A DNA stretch of 64,000 nucleotides, from NCBI RefSeq assembly GCF_000004825.1, contig NW_008805064.1, positions 2,418,001 to 2,482,000 on the forward strand, written 5' to 3'. The notes beneath the pieces are model-generated. The model had not been told where the DNA came from. It made no database searches and saw only the letters and a list, made by a program, of their open reading frames with translations. The translations under genes were made by a program, and so were the position numbers. This DNA is from Heterostelium album PN500 (Eukaryota; Evosea; Eumycetozoa; Acytosteliales; Acytosteliaceae). The number at the start of each line of letters is the position of its first letter. The stretch's first letter is position 1. Below, piece by piece: positions 10,276 to 23,371 of the stretch.

Positions 10276-13200
10276 TTACATTTCAATACCGTTGTCATAG
10301 TATTGGAATACATCATAAAAGTATGTTGAGAAGGTGCTGAGTCTTGAGAATGAGTCAACAACAACCTTGCTCATATATTTAGCGGCGTAGGTGTCGCTCT
10401 TTCCTGGGCAGAATCTTTGTTTGAGGTGTAGGAGTGTTTGTTCTTTGAAACATGGTAGCTTGGTGTCCAACATGAGTTCCACCAATGTGAGAATAGTCTC
10501 CATGTGTTGACGTGCAGCCAAGAATGCTCTTACAGATTGCTCCATAAACCATGTGAATTGCTCTGCGTTTGGCTTACCACCCATAATATCAATCATTTCT
10601 TGTGACATCTTGAATGGCGAGGCTTCGAAAGTGATCATATCACCACCTGGTGAAATATCGAAAATAAATCCGAAATCGATGTGAATGATATGACCTTCTT
10701 CGTCAACAAGGATGTTGGCGTTGTGACGATCTTTAATCTGAAGGATATAACTGACCACAGAGTAGGCAGCCATACTCTTGATAAAGTTTCTTCTGGCATT
10801 TTGGAAACCAATACTGTTCTTGGCACCATAACGTGAGATAAAGTAGTTGTAGAGCGAACCATTCACCTTTTTACCGATTTGATCACGCGACATTGTGTTT
10901 GGACAGAGTTCAATCATACCGCAACCGGGCTTGGTAGCGATTACCTTGTATGGGAAGAGGAAGAGATCGAGACCTGCACTCTTAAAGATACGTTTGAAGA
11001 GATCGATCACCTGGAGTGCCAACATATCTTGACGAATGTCATCACCAGACTTGAAGATACAACCTTGGATAGTGACCTGGTTCGATGGCTTCTCTTCTTG
11101 TTCCTGGATAACCTTTCTCGACGACTGCTTCTGCAGACGGTTCGAAGAGGATCGCATTATCGAGGACGACAGGTTGCTCGAGGAAGCAGCAAGCGATGAG
11201 AATTGATTTTTCAACATCTCTGGTACCTTTGAGGTCGATGTACTCGAGACAAAGTTGGTGTTTGGTGGTGAGTTTGATGGTGATGGTGATTTTACATGCA
11301 TGTGTGTTGGGTTGGCAGCTGGAATGACTCTCTCCTTGACCTTGAAGTTTACCAAGATCGGTACCTTGGCAGCCGATTGCAAAGTCATGGCAGTGTCGAT
11401 TTCCAATCCCTCTACGATATTCTTTGGATTGGTTGGGAGATAGAGTGGATGATCTGGATCGTTGTTGTGATTGGTTTGGAGTGTCTTGAGTTCATCTTTG
11501 AGTTGACCTTTACGCTTGGTCGGATCCTTCAGTTGTAACAAACGACCACTGATTGCTGTGAACGATTCGAAATAACGGAATTCAGATTCATAGTTCTCCA
11601 AGGTGGATGGATCCATCTCTGAGATGATTCTCTCTTTCAAACGCTTGGCGACATCTTGGATCTGTGGATCGTCGATCATCTTTCCAGTGTTTGGATCGGC
11701 TTCAGTGTAGGTCTGTACGTTCCAAATGATCTGATGAGCAAGTAACTCACTTGTCTTTGATGCATTGACAAGATATTGCTCAACCAGTCCAGTTCGATCG
11801 TATCTCAATGCTTGAACCAACTGTGGGATATAAAACATGATGGTCTCTGGCGAGAAGTTTCTCAATACTCTACAGGCATACTGTGAAACGAGTGGATGAG
11901 AGTGGTATGAACGACCGAGAAGTGCAATGGCTGCGGGTGGTGTGACTGTCTCCCAGTAGAGCAGATACTTGAGTTCTGGAATGTTTGCCTTGACATTCTC
12001 TTCGGTGACCAACAATGGAAGTGCCTCTGGAATGTTTAGAACAGACTTGGTGTTCTTGACAACCATCTCACTGAGAATACGACGAATCTTGTTCTGTGGG
12101 AATCTGCTATTGAACTGAATAGCTAAACGTGGATTGATTCTCCAAGCCGATACCAAATACTCTTTCCAAGTGGATTTGATAGATTTTGGCAAATTGTCGT
12201 AGGAGAACTTCAATTGCTCTGGGATCTGGAGTGAGATACGGTTGATTGGATTGTTCCAAGCAGACATACGCTCCAACTCATTTCCAACGAGCAGGAGAAT
12301 GAGATTTCTCTGCTTTCTTAGATCTTCAATGACAATGTCGTTCGACCATGGTTTGTCTGCTTTCATTGAGTCAATCAATGACTGCGAGAGATGATAGGAG
12401 TTGGCACTGCTCATCGTACCGATTCCACTACCAATGACATCCATACGAACAGAGAGCAATTCATTTTGAGAGTATGTTCCGCCAAGTCCGTTGGTTCCAT
12501 TGACAGAGATCGATCCGCTGTTCTGGCTGACGGTACCACCACTTACCGATTGGTTGATGACACCGTTCAACGCCTGTGGATTGATGATTCCAGAGGTAAT
12601 ACGATCGCTTCCACCACGGTGGTGACGCACTGAGTTGAATCCAAGAGTACTATTGGTTCCGGTTGGAGTTGAGGTACCGACTCCACCTGCACCACTGACT
12701 CCACCAACTCCGCTGATAGAGTTGACCGAATAGGTGGCAGAACTGCTTGTTGGCACAGTTGTATTTGAACGATCACGGAAGTTGATAGTGAAACGCTTGT
12801 CGAGGTGAGCAAACAATGGCTCATGTTGAAGTGCTTTACAGAAATCAATAAGAGTCTTGGTGTCGGTGTTGAGTTCTCCACTGGACTCGTTCAATCCATA
12901 CCAAATAGGTGGCATATAGAACCACGATAGTGCAGCAAGATAGACACGTTTACGTAGCAGCATTGCAGAGCTGGCATCGGAAATGTGATCTCCTTGTACA
13001 AACTTCATGCATAGCAATAGGAGTGAGAATCTGGTTCCCAGTGACTTTGGAGAAACACTCAACATTAGTGGATCAGAGAGTGCTTTCTGTAGCATCTGAG
13101 CAATGATATCGATTTGCTCTTTCGAACTGAAGCGGACAATGGAGAAACGCTCCTCCAAGAACTTTATCATGGTACGGTGTGGAATATGACTGTTCTTCTC

Positions 13201-16200
13201 GAGTTGTTTCTTTGCTTTTTGTGGGTTGGCGGTTGAGCTACCCATTTGACTGCTGCCCATAGTAGAATTGAGACCGGCAAATGATTGGTCCAATCCAGAG
13301 GTGGATGAAGTTGATGAGTTGACGTTGACTTGTGCGCTGCCAGGATTGCCGGTGGCGTCCGAACCGCTGCCAGTGTTGGAGATGGACAATGGCGATGGCT
13401 CACGCTCGGTATTGGAGAAGAGACCAATACGTTGGTTGACAGTCCACGACCAGATATCACTGATCGAAGTCATGATGAAACGTGTCAAGTCTGGACGTTC
13501 AGCGAGTAACCATTTCCAAGCGGTGATACCAACCTCCATTGATTCCGGTGTGAAGATTATGACTGGTGTATAGCATACCATGTGAATCAAACGAATCGAT
13601 TGTCCAAAGTAACGATTGATCAGGAATGCACAGGAACGATACATGATCGAACTGAAAACACCAATGTTGATAGACTTTCCTTGTTTGTGATGTTCTCTTA
13701 CTTTTTCTAAACTCCTCAATCAATCGGAGGAATGCAAGTTCCTCGACGATTCTCTCTGTTTCTTCGGCATCGCCACTGTTTTCATTCTCGTCCATCATCA
13801 TCATGTTGATCATACCGTTGACCTCACCGGTGTATAGTGCTTTCAATTGGAGAGTACTGACAAAGGTAGCGGCATTACTATTGGCAATGGAAGGTGTGCT
13901 ACTATTGGCGTTGGTTGAACCACTACTAATGAGACGTGTTGGTGTGGTCGGAGTGGAAACCGATCCGTTGTTAGAGGAAGATTGGATCGATCCAATCTCA
14001 ACAGCCAGCGAGAAACCGATATGATTCTGTCCGATCTGACTGAACTTTTGCATGTACTCTTGGAGTTGCTCGGCAATTTCAGCTGGCGCAACGGCTGCAC
14101 CATTCTTGAGCCATACATTTCCGAGCTCGATTACCTCTTGTAGCAAACGTTGACGTGAGGGTGTCTCGTCTGGCAGTTCGATTACTTCACCAGTGTTTGG
14201 CATGCGTGTTGAGATCATATCCATCGGTTTGGTACGAGCGGCCTGTCCAATGACATCGAGCAAGTCGAGAAGTGTCGAAAGACAATCTTTGTTCCAGAGA
14301 ATCGAGGGGAACTTGGCAACGAGCGAAGATATCCATTCGTCGGCAGCTTTACGTACTGGCTCGTATGGATAGCAGAACTTGACCAGGAGGAAACGAGCAT
14401 GAGTCGATAACTCACGCTCACAGATCGAAGGTGAGACGACAGAGTAGGTCATCAAGAACTCATTAAAAACACGGTCGGCAATACCACGAATACACGAAGT
14501 CACATTGATATTCTCAACACCTTGATCCTCGAGATACGAAAAGATAACGGTGAATGAGTGAGATTCATTGTATCGCATTGTCTCAAGAGTATGGACACAG
14601 TATACATAGGCAACCTGAGCGTTTGTCAGTTGTTTAATAAAGTGTGCATGTCCTGGCAGCAGTTCATTCAGGGTCTGACGAAGATTAACAAAGTACTCCT
14701 TGTCGAAACCTTGCTTGATGATCGAGTCCAACTCGATTTCCATCTCCAAATAGATAAAAGTCTTACTTGATATTAAAGGTGCCAAATGTGAGGCGATAAC
14801 CTGCACGCTGTCACGCCAATCGCTACGCCATTGACCTGGAACACTAAACTTGAACAAAACACAATAGAACCAAACGGAACGGAATAACTTCATATTGGCA
14901 TTGCCACTGTTCAATATACTCTTGTCGACATTGCTCGACGAACCATTCAAATTACCGAGTAAACTATTACTAGAGGTACTGACGGAATTTGCCAAGCTGT
15001 TGCTAAGACTTTGATTACTATTACTACCACTGCTGTTATTGCTATTGTAGTTGGTGATGATTGGTTGTTTCACTAGTTCAGCAATCGTTGGTAAGAGGAA
15101 ACCCATACCCTTGAGAATTGGCGACGATATATTCTGTTCGAGATCATCCTTCTTGATGGCTTTACCCAGTTGTTGGAACAGGTTGAGCACACTCTTACAC
15201 AGCTCTTGACGCTGCTCCTGATTGACCAGATCTTTGGCGAGTCGTTGCAGTGTGATCGGTGTGATATTTACAATGTTGACTTGGTTTGGATCCTTGTAGA
15301 TCTTCTTGAAGAGCTTGGTAATCATTTGTACGATGTCCTTGATGATCGCTTCGTGACCGAGCAGAGCAATGTCGGTGAGCTGCTCCAAGATGAGATTGTC
15401 AATGTAGGCAGGTGGATAGGTGACACGCGATATAAACACCGGCAGCAACAGGTAGATGATGTTGATATCGTTGAGTGTGCATATCATTCGACCGAGACAA
15501 ACGATGATATTGGAGAGCGAGTCGTTGTGGATTGCCAAGACGCTGGGTGAACGCGACAATCGGTTGTCAATGCCAGTGGTCGAGGTTGAGAGGCCCGAGC
15601 CGTTGGCGTAGTTGGCATGCAGAGTATTGACAAACGATGAGATTACACTACGCACCACATCCATTTGCTCGCGTTGCTGTTCGTTCTTGAGGATCTTGCA
15701 GATGCTGTCAAAGGCAACGGCTCGCACGGCATCGGAATGCTTAACTACCAGACTGTTTCCAATGATGAAATCCTTGAGAGAATCGATCACCTTGATCACC
15801 TTGTCCGGATACTTATCGGTGAGAGTCACCAACGATGTCAACATGGTGGCATACAACGACTCTGTGAATGGCCGTTGCATCGCACTGATAACTTCGCTAT
15901 TCGAATAGCTCTTTGATTCGGCAATATATCGCAATATAAAATCAAACGCCAATGGACCAATCGAAGCATCATTAATAGCACATCTAACGATTACATTCTG
16001 TTATATATTTTATAGATATATAGAATATTAAGTTAATTAAATTATCATACGAGAAAATTAACAAACTTACAATAATAGATATAAAAGTTTCATTATCAAT
16101 TAAATTTGATGATGAAGTATATGGTAATACAACATTATATAACTTTCTATAGATATCGGTACCGACTTGATCTTGTGGTAATCTAGTTATTTGTTCAAAC

Positions 16201-17224
16201 GATCTAAATATAAGTAAGAATAACTAAAAATAGATTATTAAAAATTAGTATAACTATATATATATATGTTGATGAATATTGATAAGTGTTCCAAACAACT
16301 TACTCTCTTTTGATTAATCTTTTGTAATGAAGTGGAAGTTGATTTAGGTTGTTGCTGTAGTTGTGTAATTAGTGATTCGACTGTGGTTATTAATTTATCT
16401 AGTTCCTCTTGTAGATAGTTGAATCTATATTGATCGGAACCGAGTGCTTTTAATGTACCGTAGAGTAGTGGTGGATTGATAATGGTGTTGGTGGTTTGAT
16501 TACTGCTACTGCTACTGCTACCATTACTGCTACTGTTGTTGCTGTTGCTATTGATCTGTGTCGATGAGACTATAGTATGGAGGAATTCGATGAACGATGG
16601 AACAATGATGTTACGTGCTTCCTGAGAGACATGAGACAACAGTGCCAACTGACCAACCAAGTAATAAGTAAAGTTAGTGGCGTGCTCGGCATCGGCAGGT
16701 GTACAATTGGTGAAATCAGTATAAGTCAAGTAAACGAGGAATGAAACCAACAGCGGTACAACTATCTTATCGTCATTCACAACATCGATAACTGCATTCG
16801 AACATTTATAGAGATGTGCTAAAGCAATTACAGATTCTTGTGATCTTATACTCTAATATATTGGTTGTAGTAATAGTAATAGTAGTTGTTTAGTATATTA
16901 GAATCTGATGATGATGATGATGATGATGATGATTATAACATAATGATTAAGTATACTTACAACTAATGAAGTTGATAATGTTGGATTGGAATTGATTATT
17001 GCCCTTAGGTTGGCATCGTTGTAGTGAGCGTCTTTGAATGAAGCATTGGGTAGCAGTGACAGACATGCATTAATGAGAATCTGCACACTCTCCTCAGGTA
17101 TCTTTGGACTGAGGAAGCTGATTGTCTCTGCCAACTGTACTTTTGCTGAAAGACGGAACAATTCCGGTACGGTTTCATTCAACTTTTGAAACTCATTACT
17201 ACTTAAATTTAATGATGATGACAT
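10276..17224 (-). CDS. pikD: Phosphatidylinositol 4-kinase III alpha (PI4KA/Stt4 type), with an apparent one-base shift
   Basis: Four exons (17224-16961, 16852-16304, 16223-16071, 15997-10276) give about 2228 residues, close to the ~2100 usual for PI4K III alpha. The N-terminal two-thirds is helical-repeat scaffold with Ser/Asn-rich inserts. The PIK accessory domain lies around residues 1500-1720. The C-terminal kinase domain is complete: CIFKSGDDIRQDMLALQ, then KDRHNANIL (about residue 2077), HIDFGFIFD (about 2094) and a WFMEQSV..FLAARQ tail. The enzyme makes PI4P from PI at the plasma membrane. Inside the last exon the frame shifts by one base at a run of five A (T on the plus strand, 13702-13706); both sides clearly belong to the same protein (LRLIEEFRK then VREHHKQGKS). 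No intron with good signals repairs it, so a homopolymer error is likely. Confidence 0.93.
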
Positions 17225-17599
17225 ATTGTCATAACTATTCTTTGTTAAATATAAACAGAAGATACAACTATTATATGTATATAATTATCTATATATATCA
17301 ACTATATTACTTTTTAAAAAATATATATATAAATAAATATTAAAAGAAAAAAAAAAAACCGATAAGTTAAAACAACAAAAAAACAATTAACTTGTGATTG
17401 AGTAACTTAGACAGATAATTTTTTCAAAAAAAAATCCTCACTAAAGGTAGTTGAAAAAAAAAAAAAAAATAAATAAAACAAAATTAAAATGTGTGAGATC
17501 ACGATGTTGTTTTTGTTTTTTTTTTTTTTTAGTTTTATTCCCGAATGGAGTCATATGACGATTTCACTTGATTTTAGATGTTTATTCAAAGAAATAATA
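17225..17599. promoter_or_regulatory. Divergent spacer between PI4-kinase and the F-box-like gene
   Basis: These 375 bases are AT-rich, with TA repeats near 17278-17340 and several A and T runs (17347-17359, 17455-17469, 17518-17531). An in-frame ATG at 17489 precedes the chosen start of the next gene, but its first codons are mainly a T tract, which looks like leader rather than protein. Confidence 0.4.
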
Positions 17600-19378
17600 A
17601 TGATATTAAATAATAACAATAATAATATTTTAATACTACCAAAGATAATACAAAAATTAATATTATCATTAATATTTAATCATAGAAAATCATTGTTATC
17701 ATTATCCAACTATATTGAATCATATGAATCCAGAAATAATTATTATACGCTATTCAATCATTTCAAAGAGGTTTCTTTTAGGAATGTATTGAGATATGCA
17801 TTGGTCTGTAAAGATTGGTTTACTGTTGTATCGGGTCTTTGCAATAGATATTATATGGTGATGCCAATTACATTCCATTTAAATAAAAAACAAGAACAAC
17901 AACATGAAAATAACAACAACAATCAACTAGATTTAAAACAACGATCGTTTATAAATAATATTAGATCGAGTTCACAACAAAATATGCGTGATATATTGGG
18001 TAGACAGTGTGAAATAATACGTACTTTGGATAAGCTTCTATCCAGTCAATACTCGGTCTTTCGATTCGAGAATATCGTTCATCTCTACATCGATACATAC
18101 TCAGAACATTACGATCTAAAATGCTATCAATCAAAACAGCAAGAAGAGCGCCGTGATGAAAATGAGTATGCCAATATCATAGAATATATCAAGAGGTTTC
18201 CGAAACTGGAGAGATTGACAATAAAGACTGAAAGTGTTCATTTGGTGAATGATCTCATGGCTGCGCTGAATAGAGATAGCGATGACCATTTCCAGCAAGT
18301 GAAAATAGAGGTCTATGTAAAGAAAGAACTGACTCCACACCACGAAATAATGGATCTTTCAATGGCAGCTAACCAAGCTGTTTTGGAATATGTACATCTG
18401 GAGGCGGACAATCTATTTCTTCACACACAGTTCAGTGATATCAATCGCTACTACGAGGAATTCGTGAAGAAATGGCGATGTAATTCAATATCGATAGAGT
18501 TTGACGATGGCGAACACGAAGGTGGAATCAACCATATTTCATATCGTGAGCTCTTCAGAATCCACTCACTGAAATCTGTCAATATTTCATCGCGTGAACA
18601 CATCTATCTCGATGAACTGGAACACGTGCTAATCTACGGCATAGAATCGTTCAGAGGAAACGTTGCATTTGGTCTGCTTGGTCATGATGATTCGCTTCCA
18701 GACAATATTAATAATGAGGTGGAAGAGGAGTGGTGCGCCTGTCTGCCCTATGACGACAGTGGTGATTACGGCAACATTTCACAACACAATAAAATGGAAC
18801 ACTGGCGAGAGTTCTGCGATTCGTTGAGCTATGAAACCAGGTTGAAAAGATTGCATCTCTCCAACCGGTGCAATGTACATACAATACCGAATGCTATTAA
18901 AACGATGGCATCCGATGCTCTGAGTGAATCACTCAGATACAACACCACTCTGGAACATCTGTCGATATCAAGTGAAATACTTATGGAATCATTCTATCGA
19001 GTGATGGCATATGAAAATCAATCGATCATCTACCTCAAGCTAAAAGACATCCAATCGACCTCTTTCCAACATATCGAAACAATCATCAGACACAACAAGA
19101 CACTACTCATACTAAACCTGATAGATATTCAAGAAGAAGATGAAAGTAGCGACAATGATGATAGTTTCGAAATGGATAGAACAGCAGAAGTACACTCATT
19201 TATAGATAGTTTAGATCATAACAAAACTTTAAAGCAACTGTTGATAGTCAAGGTTGGGTATGGTTCAATAATAATTTCCCATTTTAAAAAAGCAGTCGCA
19301 CTTGGACATAGCAATATTGTAATTACCAAACCAGGTGTCTATGGTTATCTCAGTGTATATTCAATAAACCTAAATTAA
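17600..19378 (+). CDS. F-box/LRR-like protein of a dictyostelid-expanded type
   Basis: Single exon; start placed at the ATG at 17600 (MILNNNNNNILILP), giving 592 residues. An in-frame ATG at 17489 would add 37 residues but begins with a T-rich, Phe-run leader that looks non-coding. The N-terminus (ILILPKIIQKLILSLI ... NVLRYALVCKDWFTVVS) has the shape of an F-box-like motif: 'lP..i...I' followed by 'al VCK.W...vs'. The remainder alternates hydrophobic leucine-rich segments (LERLTIKTESVHLVNDL, TTLEHLSISSEIL, KTLLILNLIDI, KTLKQLLIVKV) consistent with irregular LRRs. Such proteins would be substrate adaptors of SCF ubiquitin ligases, but neither F-box nor LRR is strong enough to be certain. An acidic patch (EEEDESSDNDDS type) lies near residue 515. 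Confidence 0.6.
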   Translation: MILNNNNNNILILPKIIQKLILSLIFNHRKSLLSLSNYIESYESRNNYYTLFNHFKEVSFRNVLRYALVCKDWFTVVSGLCNRYYMVMPITFHLNKKQEQQHENNNNNQLDLKQRSFINNIRSSSQQNMRDILGRQCEIIRTLDKLLSSQYSVFRFENIVHLYIDTYSEHYDLKCYQSKQQEERRDENEYANIIEYIKRFPKLERLTIKTESVHLVNDLMAALNRDSDDHFQQVKIEVYVKKELTPHHEIMDLSMAANQAVLEYVHLEADNLFLHTQFSDINRYYEEFVKKWRCNSISIEFDDGEHEGGINHISYRELFRIHSLKSVNISSREHIYLDELEHVLIYGIESFRGNVAFGLLGHDDSLPDNINNEVEEEWCACLPYDDSGDYGNISQHNKMEHWREFCDSLSYETRLKRLHLSNRCNVHTIPNAIKTMASDALSESLRYNTTLEHLSISSEILMESFYRVMAYENQSIIYLKLKDIQSTSFQHIETIIRHNKTLLILNLIDIQEEDESSDNDDSFEMDRTAEVHSFIDSLDHNKTLKQLLIVKVGYGSIIISHFKKAVALGHSNIVITKPGVYGYLSVYSINLN

Positions 19379-21314
19379 ATAAAAAGCTATTGTTGGTTAT
19401 TCAACAAAAAGAAGAGATGCTTATCAAAAACAGTCAACAATTAAGAGAATTCAGTCAATAGGAGACGAATCTTAAGATATCATAAAAAAAATCCAAACTA
19501 CAAAGTCTAAGAATAATAGATTTTAAAAAATAACAATAATTTTGATATACTTTTAAAAGATGAATTTGATTGGTATATTTTTCATCTTTTGGTTACAATA
19601 ATTAATTCAGTTCAATTGATAACCATTTTGAAAAAAATAATGTAAAAATAAAATATTTCCTTTTTCAAAATGGGAAATTATATTTAGTAATATTTTTTTT
19701 ATAAAACTATTTTCAAAAGGGTAAAGACAACCTTGTCTTTATAATACTTTTATTATATGCCATTGGCTTTTGCTTCTTTTTATTTGAACCAAATATATAT
19801 TCTTACAATCAACCAAAAAATGAATTTTTTTGAATAATTTCAAATACCCTTTTCTTTAAATCTATAAAGAATATTTTAATTTTTTTTTAAAAATTTAAAA
19901 TTTAACTTGAACCATTATTCTTTAATTTTTACAAACAGAGAAATCGATTGCTTATCCCCTTAAGATATACTATTTTAAAGGTAAAAACATCCGCAATGAA
20001 ACCCATCATGAATATTGTTTAAACTCTATAAAAATAGCCAATAACTATTTTTGCCAATGCACTCCCGAATTTTATGATAATTTTTGTATATGCCAATAAA
20101 AACCATTTTTTTTTTTTTATTTTAATTTTTATTATTTTTTTATATTTATAAATTTAGCTTTCAATTTTTGTGATCATCAATTTTTATTTTTATTTTAATA
20201 TATATAAAATGTTCAACAAGATATTTCGGATAATTTGTTTAAATTTGTCTCAAGACAATTCTAACGATGTGATAATAACGAGCAAAATATGTGGATCTTT
20301 AGAAATAAGATCTGGTATAAAACCAGGTCATTATTAATGTAAGTAATACCCACTGTAGCCAATGATTGTTTTCACGAATTGCTTTGAGCCCAGCACCATA
20401 TATTCTTCTATCTAATATCGGTCAACAAATTTATTTGTTTTATTAATATAAAAAATAGGTTGTTCCAAATTGTACAAAAATACACAAAGATTTTTGTTTT
20501 TTACTTTTTTTTCTATGAGGCAAAAAATATTGTTTTTGTTAGTGGTTTGACATTGAAAGACACACTTTTATACCCCACATTCAAGATTGGTGGGGCAAAA
20601 GCCCACTAAATAACTAATGAGGTTTACCAAGTTTTTTTTCATAAAAAACTCTAAATTTTCAAACAAAATGATCATGAAAAGTCATTTTTTAAAAAAATTT
20701 TTCTAATATCTTTTGTAGTTTTTTTTTCTACTTTTTTTTTTGTTCATCCGTCAATCAAACCAATCACTAAATATTAATTCGATCGATCCAAAAATAATAA
20801 ACAAACTAAAACAAGTCAATCAATAATTACAGCTGTCCAAAGATAAAATTAATTGATAATTAATTATTAAAAAAAAAAAAAATCAACACAACATAAAAAT
20901 TATTTATTTACTCAAAACAAATATAGTAACTTCGAAAACGCCCACAACCAACACTACTACGATCACACAACCCACTTTCAAATTACATATCAAATCTCAT
21001 TCTCATTTAACTCACTAACAATAATCAAAACAACAATTACTTTGTTTAGTTCAGTACCTTGAAAAACCAAATCATCATAAATCAACTAGTCAATCAAACA
21101 ATTTAGTTAGTTTAGAAAATCAATAAAAAGAAAAGAAAAGAGAAGAAAAGAATAGAATTGTAATAGATTAATTAGTATTTAGAATCAATATTCACACAGA
21201 TAGATCATTAGATATTATATAAATAGCAAAGAAAATAAAAAGAAGTAGAAGAAGAAGTGGTAGTAGCAGTAGTTAATCATCAAAGTACAAAAACAAAAAA
21301 AAAAATTAAAAAAG
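19379..21314. other. 1.9-kb intergenic region, no gene recognised
   Basis: Very AT-rich, with no open frame of gene-like composition. A 43-codon frame from 20209 is too short to trust. A small GC-richer island at 20570-20610 holds overlapping inverted repeats (listed separately). From about 20730 the composition changes to A/C-rich, T-poor DNA (ATCAATCAAACC-like) that runs to the start of the next gene. That is typical of a long 5' untranslated leader on the plus strand, so the promoter of the gene at 21315 probably lies near 20700. Confidence 0.5.
20573..20606. other. Overlapping inverted repeats (alternative hairpins)
   Basis: CCCCAC (20573-20578) can pair with GTGGGG (20590-20595), and the same GTGGGG segment can instead pair with GCCCAC (20601-20606). 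The two hairpins exclude one another. This GC-rich patch stands out in a region of roughly 80% A+T. Whether it is transcribed is unknown. Confidence 0.3.
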
Positions 21315-23170
21315 ATGATTTCATCAACTTTGCCTGCTACTACTACTGCAAATTCTCATTCATCATCATCAAGTAACAGTGATTGTAGCTCACTGGTAGA
21401 TGGTGGCAGTATGACACCCCAACTGACCATTAACACTAGTAACATGATCAATTTCCCAGCAACACCTCCAGCAGTATCAACACCGACAACCTCAATGATG
21501 AAAGATGACTTTTTTGGTAAGTTTTACATAGGAAACAACTTCATCTCACCTCCAGAGTAATAAATAACTTATGGAATCATTCAAAAATTACATAATATTT
21601 AGATAATATAGGAACTCCCAATCTTTTACTTTTCAATACATCTTTGTCCAGCTCGGACTTGATGATGCACTATTCGAATCCATCTTCACCAATTGCTTTT
21701 GATACCAACACTAATAATAGCAGTAGTTTGCTAAAGAGTGAGGAAATCACAACTACAATACCAAAAAATGTCATTACAACAACATCGACCTCAACATCAA
21801 CTGTAACTTCGCCACTAACAAGCATTTCTTCGCCACTGACAAGCATGTCTTCACCACCACAACCACAACCACCAAGCTCTTCCTCTGCTCTAACCAGTAA
21901 TAATCAAATTACTAGTAGTTGTTCAACGATGACCAACAATAACAATAACAACAACACTGTATATAACACACCTCCAGGGTCATCGTCTTCCACACCAAGT
22001 TTACTATCGTCGCCATCCACCAATTTCCACTATCAATCACCACAACCCTCACCACTACTCGCCACACCTCTATCACCTACCACCTCAACCTCGACATCTC
22101 TGTCCAGTTCAACATCGTCACTTACCAACATTTCCACATCAAACCAACCACAACAACAACAACAACATCCACTCCTCAGTAAAACAAATAATTCGACATC
22201 ACCAGTTACAGTGACAACCACAACCAATCCAGCATCTACAGCTTCTTTCAAAACCTTTTCACAAGCAGTAAACCAACTTTTGCCAGCAACTACGATCAAC
22301 AGCAACAGCAACAGCAATAGCCATTCGATTGCACAGCAACATCTAAACAAACTCTATCCACACATCAAACTCCAGATTGTCTCTGAGGAGTTTAAATTTA
22401 CAGTTTTCGTAGCGACCACCCTCAAAATTTTGGAACTCAAACAAAAGATATCATCGGAATTCAACGGATTGTTTGGTTCCAGCAAAATCGGCAACAATCC
22501 TCTTTCAAAATCGAATCTTGGCACCGCGAGACTACGTGACCAACTTGGTAACGATCTCTCATACACAAAGACCGTTGGTGACCTACTAAGCGATATGGAC
22601 ACAGTCGTAGTCGTACAACAATCATCATCGAGCGAACCATCTACCATTTTCAATACAATTTTTCCAACAACCGATTCATTGTCTATCGTTGCCAAAGAAA
22701 ATTCAACTTCTTATAATTATAGTATAACAAATGTATCGAATAATAACAACAACAACAACAATAATAATATTAGCAATAGTAGTTCAAATATATCATCACC
22801 ATCACAAATCGATTTAGAAAATAATTCAAAAAGTAAGTAAACTAGAGATATTTATTGCTATAGAGATTGTAAATTAATAAATTTTAAATTACTATTTATA
22901 GAATTAAAGTTGGAGAATAATAACATTGCACTATCACCACCATCTACAAACAACACAGTTCCAACTGTTTCCTCGCCAGATACTAGTCCAGCAGCAGTGG
23001 TTTTCAGTCCACCACAACAACCGCACACCCCTCTTTCAAGCAACAGCACACCAATCGATCCTTCATCGTCATCCGATTCCGTAGGTCAGAAACGACCAAG
23101 ATCATCACTCGACAACATTCCCACAAACTATTTCTCAATGACTGGAAATGCTGGACAACATATTCTATAA
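21315..23170 (+). CDS. Low-complexity protein with a ubiquitin-like (beta-grasp) domain
   Basis: Three exons (21315-21516, 21603-22832, 22902-23170) join in frame to 566 residues. Residues 1-310 are Ser/Thr/Pro/Asn-rich with short Gln runs. Residues about 317-405 are the only globular part: KLQIVSEEFKFTVFVATTL, a helix (ILELKQKISSEF), a basic insert, then ARLRDQLGNDLSYTKTV and GDLLSDMDTVVVV. The order strand-strand-helix-...-'D..G..L....TVGDLL.D.DTV.V' is that of ubiquitin-like folds. After another low-complexity stretch the protein ends with a distinct tail (QKRPRSSLDNIPTNYFSM...), which may be a nuclear signal plus a short binding motif. I do not recognise the family; a scaffold or transcription-related role is only a guess. 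The A/C-rich upstream region suggests a long 5' leader. Confidence 0.75.
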
Positions 23171-23371
23171 TAATAAAACAACATCATAGAATAGAATCGA
23201 ATTATTGTTTTTATAAAGATAAATCAACTAACTATAAAATAAAAAACAATAACAAACTCTTTTGTGATATCTTTTTTTATTCAAAATGATTTTAGTTTTA
23301 TAATATTTTATTTATCATTTTTTTTAATATTATTATTATTAATATTATAATAGAATAAAATAAATAAAATT

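Noticed and set aside
17489-17599. N-terminal extension of the F-box-like gene
   Set aside because: The extra 37 codons are largely a T tract giving a Phe run; the downstream ATG at 17600 begins gene-like sequence.
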